This document shows positions 41,422 to 49,971 of a DNA stretch of 64,000 bases, one piece after another. The DNA lies in contig NZ_CP138200.1 of the NCBI RefSeq assembly GCF_050859025.1, forward strand, positions 6,014,001 to 6,078,000. Reading direction: 5' to 3'. The notes below the pieces were generated by a model. That model made no database searches, had not been told where the DNA came from, and saw only the letters and a list, made by a program, of their open reading frames with translations. Every line of letters begins with the position of its first letter. Positions within the stretch are counted from its first letter, which is position 1. The position numbers were made by a program, and so were the translations under genes. Source of the stretch: Wukongibacter sp050859025 (GTDB lineage: Bacteria > Bacillota > Clostridia > Peptostreptococcales > Caminicellaceae).

Positions 41422-42237
41422 ATGTGGATAATCATTACCAAAAAACATTTGTATAACCTAATAATAGGAATATTGTCTCTTCTTATCTTATTAGTCCTAT
41501 TTCAAATTTTCTTTAATAACGATGAAAGCGTCACAACTAGTTCAGAAGTCAAGGGATATGTTGTGATAATAATCGATGATTTCGGTAATAATGCTAATGG
41601 AACGAATGAAATGCTTAAGTTAGATGTTCCAATTACAGCAGCTGTTATGCCCTTCATGCCCTTTAGTAAGGCAGATGCCAAAGCCGCAAAGAATGCTAAC
41701 CTTGAGGTGATTTTACATCTTGCTATGGAACCCAATCAAGGTAAAAAGGAATGGTTAGGTCCTCGAGGAATTACTTGTGATTTAGAAAGCGACGATGTCA
41801 AATGTATTTTATACGATGCTTTGGATGAAATTGAACATGCAGTAGGCATCAATAATCATATGGGCTCAAAGGCTACTCAAGATAAAAGAATCATGCAATC
41901 TATTTTGGAAGTAGCAAAGGAAAAAAAGTTATTTTTTGTGGATAGTAAAACCTCACCAAAATCAATAGTATCGGAGACTGCTAAGAATCTAGGCGTGCCA
42001 TGCTTCTCTAGGGATGTATTCTTAGATGGTACAAAGGATACAAACCATATAAGAAGACAAGTGTTAAAATTGGGGGATGTAGCTTTAAAAAAAGGATATG
42101 CCATAGGAATTGGACATGTAGGAATTGAAGGTGGTAAGCCAACAGCTGAGGCTATTGCATCGGCTTATCCTATCCTAGTTAAAAAGGGAATCCGTTTTAT
42201 TACCGTATCACAGCTTATGGAGATTTTAAATAAATAA
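41422..42237 (+). CDS. Divergent polysaccharide deacetylase family protein (YibQ-like), membrane-anchored
   Basis: 271 residues from ATG 41422 (AAAGGAAG upstream). One N-terminal membrane helix (LIIGILSLLILLVLFQIFF) is followed by an extracytoplasmic domain of the divergent polysaccharide deacetylase type: VVIIIDDFGNNANGTNEML, VMPFMPFSKADAKAAKNANL, NNHMGSKATQDKRIM, FFVDSKTSPKS and IGIGHVGIEGGKPTAEAIA. The family resembles carbohydrate esterases but its activity is not established. Confidence 0.9.
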   Translation: MWIIITKKHLYNLIIGILSLLILLVLFQIFFNNDESVTTSSEVKGYVVIIIDDFGNNANGTNEMLKLDVPITAAVMPFMPFSKADAKAAKNANLEVILHLAMEPNQGKKEWLGPRGITCDLESDDVKCILYDALDEIEHAVGINNHMGSKATQDKRIMQSILEVAKEKKLFFVDSKTSPKSIVSETAKNLGVPCFSRDVFLDGTKDTNHIRRQVLKLGDVALKKGYAIGIGHVGIEGGKPTAEAIASAYPILVKKGIRFITVSQLMEILNK

Positions 42238-42239
42238 CT

Positions 42240-42317
42240 ATACATATATATATGTCATTGATATTTTGATATCTTTTAAAAAAATCAAAATGTATATTTA
42301 TAAGTACGTCCTATATA
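42240..42317. repeat. Family-B partial copy 7
   Basis: The right side is conserved (ATCAAAATGTATATTTATAA then GTACGTCCTATATA); the left side is replaced by TATACATATATATATGTC and TATTTTGATATC. Confidence 0.6.
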
Positions 42318-42397
42318 ATAGCTTTAATTACTTGACATCTTTCTATTTCTCATTAATAATATTAAACGGAGATTATTCATAGAAAGGTGATAAAAAT

Positions 42398-42646
42398 ATG
42401 AATTCATACATTACAAAAGGAGTTTGTACTAGAAAAATTACTTTTACAATTGATAATGAATTAGTAAAGGATGTAGCTTTTTATTCTGGATGTCACGGAA
42501 ACCTTCAAGGAATCAGCAGTTTAATTGAAGGAATGAATGTTCATGAAGCAATCAAAAAGCTTAAGGGCATAAAATGTGGAAATAAGCCTACTTCTTGCCC
42601 AGATCAATTGTCTAAGGCATTAGAAGAGCATATTAATAATAGATAA
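42398..42646 (+). CDS. TSCPD-domain protein (TIGR03905-like)
   Basis: 82 residues, one TSCPD domain: GVCTRKITFTIDNELVKDVA, FYSGCHGNLQGISSLIEGM and PTSCPDQLSKALEEHI. This small domain also forms the C-terminus of some ribonucleotide reductases. Four conserved cysteines suggest metal binding. The start ATG follows GAAAGGTG. Confidence 0.9.
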   Translation: MNSYITKGVCTRKITFTIDNELVKDVAFYSGCHGNLQGISSLIEGMNVHEAIKKLKGIKCGNKPTSCPDQLSKALEEHINNR

Positions 42647-42665
42647 TATTATATGTACATGCTTT

Positions 42666-42706
42666 TATAGAGAGTTCAAATTAAAGTTTTGACTGGAATC
42701 TCTATA
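42666..42706. repeat. Family-R internally deleted copy 13
   Basis: 41-bp derivative: TATAGAGAGTTCAAATTAAA then GTTTTGACTGGAATCTCTAT. Only the two ends remain. Confidence 0.7.
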
Positions 42707-42794
42707 CATGAAATAATAACATTTTAAAGATCAATAAATTTTAAGGTGTCATTAACTATATTAATTTTTAGCTTTTCCTTAAAAAACAATCTGT

Positions 42795-42839
42795 AATAAC
42801 CAATACTGATACAAAAATATCAGTATTGGTTATTTTTTT
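42795..42839 (+). terminator. Strong rho-independent terminator
   Basis: The 17-bp stem AATAACCAATACTGATA/TATCAGTATTGGTTATT has a 6-base loop and is followed by seven T. It is about 150 bases after the TSCPD gene. Confidence 0.88.
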
Positions 42840-42923
42840 CTAATCTTTTTTTAATCTTCTACTCAGATTTATCTAATTTTGAAATTGTACAATTGTTACA
42901 TAAAGAAAAGGCAGTTCAAACCA

Positions 42924-43027
42924 TATAAAGATTCCAATAAAACTATCAATTTTCATACATCAAAAAGCTTCTAGAAGTATTAAATATATTGATATATACA
43001 AGTTAGGTTTTATTAGGAACTCTATAT
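42924..43027. repeat. Family-R repeat, copy 14
   Basis: TATAAAGATTCCAATAAAAC to AGGAACTCTATATA with inner arms diverged. It ends 33 bases before the start codon at 43060. Confidence 0.72.
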
Positions 43028-43059
43028 AATAAATTTAATAATTATTTGGAGGTGCTAAA

Positions 43060-43539
43060 ATGAAGGTTACATTAGAACAAATAGATTCATTGAGAGAAAG
43101 GGCTAATGTCAGCTATGAGGATGCCAAGGAGGCTTTAGAAAAATTTGATGGTGATATGGTTGAAGCCCTTGTACATCTTGAAAAGGAAAAGAAAATTAAG
43201 GCCAAAAATAAGGCCGAATGTAGAAATCAATTTTTAGATAAGCTTAAGGGAATTATTAAAAAAGGAAATGATACAAAGCTTGTTATTAAAGGGACCAATG
43301 GTACTGTATTGAATATTCCAATTACATTGGCTATAATCGCTACTATTTTTGCCACTCCTTTTGTTATCATCGGCTTGTTAGTAGCTCTACTGACAAAGCA
43401 TAAAATCAGTATTAAAAAAACAGATGGAGAAGATCTAGAGGTTAATAAGGTCTTTGATAAAATGGCTGACGCTGTAGATAATATAACATCTGAAAATAGT
43501 GCGGATAAAAATAATACAGATAAAAAACAGGAAGAATAG
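43060..43539 (+). CDS. DUF4342-family protein with UBA-like domain
   Basis: 159 residues. The N-terminal UBA-like three-helix domain is LREKANVSYEDAKE-like (SLRERANVSYEDAKEALEKF); a DUF4342 middle region follows (LVIKGTNGTVLNIPITLAII) with one membrane helix at about 89-110 and an acidic, Asn/Asp-rich tail (SENSADKNNTDKKQEE). Function unknown. The start ATG follows TTGGAGGTG. A terminator is immediately downstream. Confidence 0.85.
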   Translation: MKVTLEQIDSLRERANVSYEDAKEALEKFDGDMVEALVHLEKEKKIKAKNKAECRNQFLDKLKGIIKKGNDTKLVIKGTNGTVLNIPITLAIIATIFATPFVIIGLLVALLTKHKISIKKTDGEDLEVNKVFDKMADAVDNITSENSADKNNTDKKQEE

Positions 43540-43554
43540 TATTGATAATTCGCT

Positions 43555-43586
43555 AAAGCAACCTATTTAAAAACATAGGTTGCTTT
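43555..43586 (+). terminator. Rho-independent terminator
   Basis: The 12-bp stem AAAGCAACCTAT/ATAGGTTGCTTT has an 8-base loop and lies 16 bases after the DUF4342 gene. Confidence 0.85.
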
Positions 43587-43600
43587 TAAAATATATACAA

Positions 43601-43640
43601 TTTAACCCACCTAGCTAGTTACCGAAGTGAGGAGCTAGGA
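43601..43640. repeat. Short repeat E, copy 2
   Basis: TTTAACCCACCTAGCTAGTT then ACCGAAGTGAGGAGCTAGGA. An inverted copy lies at 61273-61310 (AACTAGCTAGGCGGGTTGAG) and a shorter one at 14313. Confidence 0.5.
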
Positions 43641-43702
43641 TATTTAACGATCCCAAAACCCTGACCGCCAAATATCCAAAATGTAAGATATAGTATTATA
43701 TA

Positions 43703-43754
43703 TATAGAAATCGCAATAAATCTTTTACATTCTGATTTATAAGTGCGTTCTATA
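43703..43754. repeat. Family-B internally deleted copy 4
   Basis: 52-bp derivative: TATAGAAATCGCAATAAATC and TTTTACATTCTGATTTATAA joined directly to GTGCGTTCTATA. The central palindrome is missing. It lies about 65 bases upstream of the response regulator gene at 43819. Confidence 0.7.
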
Positions 43755-43818
43755 TAGTAAAAAGAATGAGAAAATTATATAATACAAGAAAGTATTCATT
43801 ATCGGGAGGATGTCATCA

Positions 43819-44502
43819 ATGGAATATAAAATCCTTATAATAGAAGATGAACAAAGGATTGCCCGCTTTTTAGAATTGGAATTACAGCATGAAGGCTATG
43901 TCATTGAAAAGGCCTACGATGGAAGAAATGGTCTAGAAAAAGCTCAATCAGATGATTTTTCATTAATTATTTTAGATATTATGTTACCTGGTCTAAATGG
44001 TGTAGAGGTCTGTAGACGTATTCGCCAATCATCACAGGTCCCTATTATTATGCTCACCGCAAAGGACTCTACTATGGATAAGGTCATGGGCCTAGATACT
44101 GGAGCCGATGATTATGTAACTAAGCCCTTTGCCATAGAAGAGCTTCTAGCTAGAATTCGAGTTGCATTAAAGCGTAAAAGCTCAATATATGCAAAACCTT
44201 CTAATACACTGTTAGTGAATGGATTAAAAATTGATTTGGACAAATATCTTGTAACCTACAACGATAGCCCTATAGAGTTAACAAAAAAAGAATTTGATTT
44301 CTTACATTATTTAATGGAAAACAAGAACATGGTCCTTACAAGGGATCAGATTTTAGAAAAGGTATGGGGATATAGTTACTTTGGAGATACAAATGTTGTA
44401 GATGTCTATATACGTTATTTAAGAAGTAAAATCGATAATAAGTTCAATAGAAAGTTCATTCATACTATACGAGGGGTGGGTTACCTTTTAAAAGATGAGT
44501 AA
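43819..44502 (+). CDS. OmpR-family response regulator
   Basis: 227 residues from ATG 43819; CGGGAGG is 9 bases upstream, whereas an ATG at 43810 touches it. Receiver with IIEDEQRI, LIILDIMLPGLNG and YVTKPFAIEE; winged helix with LTRDQILEKVWGY and VDVYIRYLRSKID. Its stop codon overlaps the start of the kinase gene by 8 bases, so the two are one operon. Confidence 0.95.
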   Translation: MEYKILIIEDEQRIARFLELELQHEGYVIEKAYDGRNGLEKAQSDDFSLIILDIMLPGLNGVEVCRRIRQSSQVPIIMLTAKDSTMDKVMGLDTGADDYVTKPFAIEELLARIRVALKRKSSIYAKPSNTLLVNGLKIDLDKYLVTYNDSPIELTKKEFDFLHYLMENKNMVLTRDQILEKVWGYSYFGDTNVVDVYIRYLRSKIDNKFNRKFIHTIRGVGYLLKDE

Positions 44503-46009
44503 GAAAAAGTCATTTTTCCAAATAGCATGTAAAATATTTCAAGTTATTTTTTATATTCTTAAAATATTAATTGGTATAATACCGGCGATCTTTAAATGTT
44601 TAGGGTTTATTTTAAAGCTGATTAGACAGATGTTCAGTAGTATAGGTGAGAGCTTTAAAAAGCTTCTAAGATTTTCCTTAACCTTTAAAATAACATTTGT
44701 CTATGGTGCTATAATATCTATTATTCTCTTTTTATCTAGTATAAGCATATTGTTTGGATTCCGCTTTTTTATGATTTATGATTCTAAAAAAGATATTGAA
44801 AAAAACAGAGATATTATACTGAGTCATATGCAGGAAAATTTAGAAATTCCACAGCATAGCATAGATGCGATTTCTAAATTTGAAGACATCACTATAGCTG
44901 TCTTTGACAAGAATAAAAACATTGTTTATTCCTCAGATGATAATGATGAGATAAGCTTTCATGGAAGGTCTAACTCTCCTACACTCATAAATTTAGGCAA
45001 TAGGGACGGGCTTATTTTAAACAATGAGGTTAGCCTAAATGAGAATATATTTTATCTTCAACTTTCAAAGGATTTAACCCATGAAGGTGCTTTCACATAT
45101 ACTATATTTATCGTTTTGTTAATTGTAAATATTATAGGACTTATCATAGTAATCGTTATAGGCTTCAGACTAAGCAAAAGAATGCTGAGTCCTATTAAGG
45201 ATATGACTGAAAGGGTTAATGCCATTACCGTCCAAAATCTTGATACTAGACTTGATGTTGGAGGAGCATACGATGAACTTAGGGATCTTGCTGTAACCTT
45301 CAACCAGATGTTTGATAAGATTCAGGCCTCTTATGAAAAACAAAATCAATTTGTTTCCGATGCTTCCCATGAACTGCGAACACCGATTTCTGTCATCCAA
45401 GGTTATATAAACCTCTTAGATCGATGGGGTAAAGGTGATAAGGATATACTTGATGAATCAATAGTTGCCATAAAGGGAGAATCGGAAGCCATGAAGGATT
45501 TAATAGAAAAGCTTCTTTTTTTAGCAAGAAGCGATAAAAATCTATTGGATTTACAAATAGAATATTTTTATATAAATGAATTAATTGACGAAGTCATATT
45601 TGAAACTAAGCTAATTGATTCAAACCACACAATAATTGGCGAAACCAACGAAAATATATCCATAAATGCCGATAAAAAACTATTAAAACAAGCCATAAGA
45701 ATATTTATTGACAATAGTGTAAAATTCACGCCTAAGGGTGGTACAATAAAGGTCTCATCATGCCTTCAGAAAAGACAATTACTTATAATTGTTGAGGACA
45801 CAGGAGTAGGTATACCTAAAGAAGACATTGACCATGTCTTTAACCGCTTTTATCGCTCCGACAAATCAAGGACAAAGGAAACCGGTGGTCATGGCCTTGG
45901 CTTGTCAATCGCTAAATTAATTATCGATGAACATGGGGGTCATCTAAAGGTTGAAAGTAAGGTTAATATTGGTACCAAGATTAAAATGTTTTTACCAATA
46001 AAAAAGTAG
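44495..46009 (+). CDS. Sensor histidine kinase, partner of the regulator at 43819
   Basis: 504 residues. An unusually long N-terminus holds two hydrophobic stretches (about 9-45 and 65-90) before the sensor region. A further helix lies at about 200-225, followed by HAMP (RMLSPIKDMTERVNAITVQN), HisKA H-box SDASHELRTPISVIQGY near residue 290, and HATPase with DNSVKFTPKGG, EDTGVGIPKEDID and GGHGLGLSIAKLIIDEHGG. The short sensor of about 100 residues between helices has no recognised fold. The signal is unknown. Confidence 0.94.
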   Translation: MSKKKSFFQIACKIFQVIFYILKILIGIIPAIFKCLGFILKLIRQMFSSIGESFKKLLRFSLTFKITFVYGAIISIILFLSSISILFGFRFFMIYDSKKDIEKNRDIILSHMQENLEIPQHSIDAISKFEDITIAVFDKNKNIVYSSDDNDEISFHGRSNSPTLINLGNRDGLILNNEVSLNENIFYLQLSKDLTHEGAFTYTIFIVLLIVNIIGLIIVIVIGFRLSKRMLSPIKDMTERVNAITVQNLDTRLDVGGAYDELRDLAVTFNQMFDKIQASYEKQNQFVSDASHELRTPISVIQGYINLLDRWGKGDKDILDESIVAIKGESEAMKDLIEKLLFLARSDKNLLDLQIEYFYINELIDEVIFETKLIDSNHTIIGETNENISINADKKLLKQAIRIFIDNSVKFTPKGGTIKVSSCLQKRQLLIIVEDTGVGIPKEDIDHVFNRFYRSDKSRTKETGGHGLGLSIAKLIIDEHGGHLKVESKVNIGTKIKMFLPIKK

Positions 46010-46026
46010 AGATTTTCTCTACTTTT
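46002..46026. terminator. Bidirectional terminator shared by convergent genes
   Basis: AAAAGTAGAGA/TCTCTACTTTT with a short loop, A-run on the left and T-run on the right. It overlaps both stop codons, of the kinase at 46009 and of nhaC at 46019. Confidence 0.85.
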
Positions 46027-47377
46027 TTAATTGTTGTAAAAAGAAAATAGTAAATGTTACAATTGGAGAAATATAACATAGGACAGCATAGGGCGCATAT
46101 GAAACTGCTGAGATGCCTGATATTACAAAGATAAATAAAGCATTAACATTCCAAGGCATAAGTGGAGCTATAATCGTTCCCGTATCGGATATCGTTCGAG
46201 CCAATATACTTTGTTCTACTCCTAACTTATCATATTTATTTCTTAGCTGGCGACCTGGCAAAATAATTCCTACGGTTTGATCGCAGCTTACAATGGTTAA
46301 CATACTACTAAGTAAACCAGTCATTAATATAAGTCCGCTCTTTGATTTCACTTTATGTATGAAATTATCAATTATAGGCTGAACAATTCTTGTTCCTTCA
46401 AATAAGCTGTTTAAAGCCACTACTCCCATTACAATAAATATTACCTCTATCATAGAAATAATCCCACCACTAACTAATATCTCATTCAATTCAGAGCTGG
46501 CAGTGACTCCCCTATACCCTACGAGTATTGTTTTTGCTATATCAATAAGCTTTATATCCTGCAGGGTTAAACTAATAATAATACCCGCTACTGATCCCAA
46601 TGTAATAGTAGGAATTATTTTTGCTCCTAAAACAGACATGATTAAAATTAATACTGGTAACAATAACAACAATGGTGATATGAAAAATCCCTCTTCAATT
46701 GCAGTTTTATAGCTATCTAAATCACTTACATCAACTATTATGCTATATCCTCTTCCAATAAGGAAATAAAATATCGCCGATAATAAATACATTGGAATCA
46801 ATGTAACAAGCATGGTCTTTAAGGTTTTTCTATAGCTTGTATTTGTAATTGTCAGGGTAAGGTTTAATAATGCTGATAGAGGAGATATCTTATCTGCAAT
46901 GAATGCCCCTGAAATTATTGCAGCTATTAGAATATGTGAAGGTATTCCAAATCCCTTTCCTAGCCCTAATAGAGCTAATCCTATAGTGCTAATAGTACCA
47001 AGTGCCGTTCCTATAAAAATTGAAATGATAGATGTAATTATAAAGGCGGCAAACAGAAAATTTATTCCCTTCATATATTCAAACCCATAATACATCATTG
47101 TTGGCACAATCCCAGATGCTAACCAAATAGATATGGTTGTAGCAATTAATATGAGTAATACAAAAATCATTTTACATTCCATTAACCCATCAAACATCAT
47201 TCTTATCAGATTTTTTGGTTTAAAACCCTTCTTTACAAATACATAAAAAGAAAGCACTATACCAGCCAAAAAACCATAGGCTAGTGAAATCCTAAATAAT
47301 ATACAGCATAATATAAATATTAAAGAAGTAATTAGTATTATATATGTATCTCGTTCTGGGACTACATTTTTAGCCAT
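46019..47377 (-). CDS. nhaC: NhaC-family Na+/H+ antiporter
   Basis: 452 residues with about twelve membrane helices. IWLASGIVPTMMYYGFEYM, GAFIADKISPLSALLNLTLT, DQTVGIILPGRQLRNKYDKL and SDTGTIIAPLMPWNVNALFI match NhaC-type carriers, which include malate/lactate and arginine/ornithine relatives. The substrate is probably Na+/H+ but other family activities are possible. ATG 47377 is preferred over the GTG at 47383 because GGGGGTG is correctly spaced. Confidence 0.88.
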   Translation of the reverse strand: MAKNVVPERDTYIILITSLIFILCCILFRISLAYGFLAGIVLSFYVFVKKGFKPKNLIRMMFDGLMECKMIFVLLILIATTISIWLASGIVPTMMYYGFEYMKGINFLFAAFIITSIISIFIGTALGTISTIGLALLGLGKGFGIPSHILIAAIISGAFIADKISPLSALLNLTLTITNTSYRKTLKTMLVTLIPMYLLSAIFYFLIGRGYSIIVDVSDLDSYKTAIEEGFFISPLLLLLPVLILIMSVLGAKIIPTITLGSVAGIIISLTLQDIKLIDIAKTILVGYRGVTASSELNEILVSGGIISMIEVIFIVMGVVALNSLFEGTRIVQPIIDNFIHKVKSKSGLILMTGLLSSMLTIVSCDQTVGIILPGRQLRNKYDKLGVEQSILARTISDTGTIIAPLMPWNVNALFIFVISGISAVSYAPYAVLCYISPIVTFTIFFLQQLKK

Positions 47378-47471
47378 AGCCACACCCCCTGCCTTTTATC
47401 CATAATAACTATTATATATTAAAGGCAAAAACAATAAAATACCTACCATATAGGTAGGTAAAAGCAGTTTA

Positions 47472-47633
47472 CTATTTTGCTTCTTCAAATACCATCTTAG
47501 GTTGATTACAGGTTGGACATTTCCAGAATTCTGGGAGATCTTCGAAGCTTGTATTTGGTGGTATATCATTGATTTTATCTCCTCTTTCTGGTTTATATGT
47601 ATATCCACATACAATACACTTATAATTTTTCAT
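47472..47633 (-). CDS. Rubredoxin
   Basis: 53 residues: MKNYKCIVCGYTYKPERGDK, then PPNTSFEDLPEFWKCPTC and a tail NQPKMVFEEAK. The CxxCG and CPxC pairs bind one iron. The second motif has Asn (CPTCN) where rubredoxins normally have Gly, which is a mild deviation. The start ATG follows GGAGG. Acts as electron carrier, often in oxygen or peroxide defence of anaerobes. Confidence 0.9.
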   Translation of the reverse strand: MKNYKCIVCGYTYKPERGDKINDIPPNTSFEDLPEFWKCPTCNQPKMVFEEAK

Positions 47634-47727
47634 AATAATTCCTCCAAATCTCCTTCTCTAATTTTTTATTCTCTGTATTATTTTATCCTCTATCAGGTCC
47701 TCCCAATCACATTTTAAATTTTATTAA

Positions 47728-47829
47728 AAAGAGTTCCAAGTAAATCTTAATTTATACATATCAAAATATCCTATGCCTCTTAGGATTTTCAATGTGTATA
47801 AATTAAAGTTTTGACTGGAATCTCTATAT
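47728..47829. repeat. Family-R repeat, copy 15
   Basis: GAGTTCCAAGTAAATCTTAA to GTTTTGACTGGAATCTCTAT; very like copies 2 and 12. Between rubredoxin and the M55 peptidase terminator. Confidence 0.85.
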
Positions 47830-47862
47830 TCGGGTAAAGTTATCTATAATTTAAGAGCTTTA

Positions 47863-47899
47863 TAAAAGACCTTTATCCCATTTAGGACAAAGGTCTTTT
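47863..47899. terminator. Terminator after the M55 peptidase
   Basis: AAAAGACCTTTATCC pairs with GGACAAAGGTCTTTTT (one mismatch), just beyond the minus-strand stop codon at 47905. Confidence 0.8.
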
Positions 47900-47904
47900 T
47901 GAGT

Positions 47905-48705
47905 TTATAATACAAAGGACATCATTCTAAGTACTTCGAAATAGTCATTTGTTTTAAACAATACCGAAGTAGGAGATTTATGCTCCATACCTGGATAAAA
48001 TGAAGCCTTATATGCTTTAATATGCTTTGAATAGGAAATCTCTACTTCAAAGCTATCGGGCAGCTTTATTTTGCACAAATCCATATTGTCCTTTAGAATT
48101 TCTTCAACTTTTTTCTCTGTGAGCTGGGCAGCTAATTCATTATGTATACTTATTGTAGATGCTCCTATTCCTTCCTTAACTGCAAGAGTACTGATATTCT
48201 TATTTTCTCTATTTACTTCATCACAAAGTCCTTTGTCCCCACTTACAAATACCACTGGAACATTAACTGTAGCTGCTGCATAAGCATGTATCAAAAATTC
48301 ACTAGCATATTCTCCGTTTATTTTTATATAATTAACATCGGTTGCATTCATGCTATGGGATAACGGGTTTTCATTAGATCCACTATATGAATGATAGCCT
48401 ATAAACATTAGAGCGTCAAAGGATTCATCAAGCTCTTGTACCATTAAAAATGGATGGCCGCTCCATCCCCTAATAAGCTTAGTATTCATTGGAAGCGATG
48501 CCGGATCTATATTTCTTGCACTATCGTGGGCATCCTTAACCCATACCTCCTTCGCCCCTGCACTTAAGGCTCCTTTACATGCAGCAATAACCTCTTTTTC
48601 CATTTGCCTTGCAAAGGTAGAATAATCAGAATGCCCCTTTTCTGTTTCACTCCATGTAGTTACACCTGTTATCCCTTCTATGTCAGCACTAATATATACC
48701 TTCAT
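47905..48705 (-). CDS. M55-family D-aminopeptidase (DppA-like)
   Basis: 266 residues, normal for the family. Metal-binding and catalytic motifs are MKVYISADIEGITGVTTWSE, VKDAHDSARN, LMFIGYHSYSG, PLSHSMN and VSGDKGLCDEV. DppA is a self-compartmentalising zinc D-aminopeptidase that releases D-Ala from peptides, linked in Bacillus to sporulation-phase nutrition. It stands alone, without dipeptide transporter genes. The start ATG follows AAGGGGG. Confidence 0.93.
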   Translation of the reverse strand: MKVYISADIEGITGVTTWSETEKGHSDYSTFARQMEKEVIAACKGALSAGAKEVWVKDAHDSARNIDPASLPMNTKLIRGWSGHPFLMVQELDESFDALMFIGYHSYSGSNENPLSHSMNATDVNYIKINGEYASEFLIHAYAAATVNVPVVFVSGDKGLCDEVNRENKNISTLAVKEGIGASTISIHNELAAQLTEKKVEEILKDNMDLCKIKLPDSFEVEISYSKHIKAYKASFYPGMEHKSPTSVLFKTNDYFEVLRMMSFVL

Positions 48706-48879
48706 ATTTATCCCCCTTGTAAAATAGTCTATATAGTATCATTCTATACTTTTTTTTATTACATATAAAGGAGTTTATATAATATTCTGAAATATTTTCA
48801 TTATTTCACTTACATAAGCTGGGGCCAAATATCCGATTTCCATGAGGAAAGCACACTGATAAACAATTAGATATAAAAT

Positions 48880-48917
48880 GGAGCTGTCCCATAAAATCAT
48901 CTTATGGGTACAGCTCC
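48880..48917 (-). terminator. Hairpin terminator
   Basis: GGAGCTGTCCCATAA pairs with TTATGGGTACAGCTCC (one bulge). On the minus strand it is followed by ATTTTATATC. It lies downstream of the lipoprotein gene at 49034. The rest of 48706-49033 shows no gene. Confidence 0.75.
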
Positions 48918-49033
48918 CTTATGTTTCAAAATAAAGTTCAAGGTATTAAAGCTTAGACGGCTTAGCTAGTACTTATCTGCCTTCACATCGTCTAAATTTC
49001 AATAGAAATTCATCATTCTAAAATCCCATATTT

Positions 49034-49840
49034 TTACTCTTCTTCAAATAGCCTGTATCCAAATTCAAATGGAGTAGCTTCCTGACCTTCGGCTCCCTTT
49101 AAGAGAATCGTAGTATTAAACTCTACAAGTCCTTTATCTTCTTTATAGGTTCTTGTTTCTTTATAGGTATTTTCAGGATAGGATTCAATATCCTTTACTA
49201 TAGTTTCAGTCTTTACCAGACTTTTACCCTTTTCATCCTTAGAGATTTCCATAATTTTTGTTTCTGCCTCATATTCCTTACCATCTATATTAACGGATTG
49301 ATTCCATTTTTTGCCTTCTTCTATTGGAGCTTTTAATACGATTTGTTCTCGAATAATAGATTGAGAATATTTTCTTTCTTCATTCCTTTGTATTTCCTTT
49401 ACAGAGTCCTTATTGATTTCATACTCTGTTTCAAGAATAAGCTCATCCCTCGATGGACCTTCTCCATCACTTAAATCTAAAATTTCTCCTTTAAAGCTTA
49501 GATTAAGCTTATCTTCAGCCTCTATAATTTTATTTAGGGTAAGAGTTTGTCCATATTCGGCAGTTCCAAAATACTTTAGGACAGTTCCTTCCATAGAAGG
49601 AAAATACTTAGCAAGTTCCTTACTATATACTTCTTCCCCATCTACATTCTCATTGCCTGACTTAGATTCTTCTTCATCTTTATTAGATTCCTCATCACTT
49701 GCTTTAGGTTCTTCAATACTTGTTTTATCACCGTTTCCCTCTTTAGGTTCTTCGTCATCAGCCATTCTACAGCCTACCACTGATGCTACTAGGGCTAATA
49801 TACATACAAGAGAAAATATTTTTTTAGTTAATAATTTCAT
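49034..49840 (-). CDS. Predicted lipoprotein, unknown function
   Basis: 268 residues. Lipoprotein signal peptide FSLVCILALVASVVGCRMAD with Cys about 24, then an acidic low-complexity linker of about 45 residues (Glu/Asp/Ser/Asn/Lys). A beta-rich domain follows (TVLKYFGTAEYGQTLTLNKI, YEAETKIMEIS, YKETRTYKEDKGLVEFNTTI). No family recognised; the domain resembles many clostridial surface lipoproteins. It lies 131 bases downstream of a two-component system on the same strand. Confidence 0.8.
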   Translation of the reverse strand: MKLLTKKIFSLVCILALVASVVGCRMADDEEPKEGNGDKTSIEEPKASDEESNKDEEESKSGNENVDGEEVYSKELAKYFPSMEGTVLKYFGTAEYGQTLTLNKIIEAEDKLNLSFKGEILDLSDGEGPSRDELILETEYEINKDSVKEIQRNEERKYSQSIIREQIVLKAPIEEGKKWNQSVNIDGKEYEAETKIMEISKDEKGKSLVKTETIVKDIESYPENTYKETRTYKEDKGLVEFNTTILLKGAEGQEATPFEFGYRLFEEE

Positions 49841-49971
49841 TTTTTCACCCTTTCTCAGCTAAGATTATTCATAAATTTTATTCATATAAATCAATTAATA
49901 TTCTAATACCACCTCCATTTGTTTATATTATATATGTCCAGCTTAATTAAATCTTTACAAATTGGTTAAAG

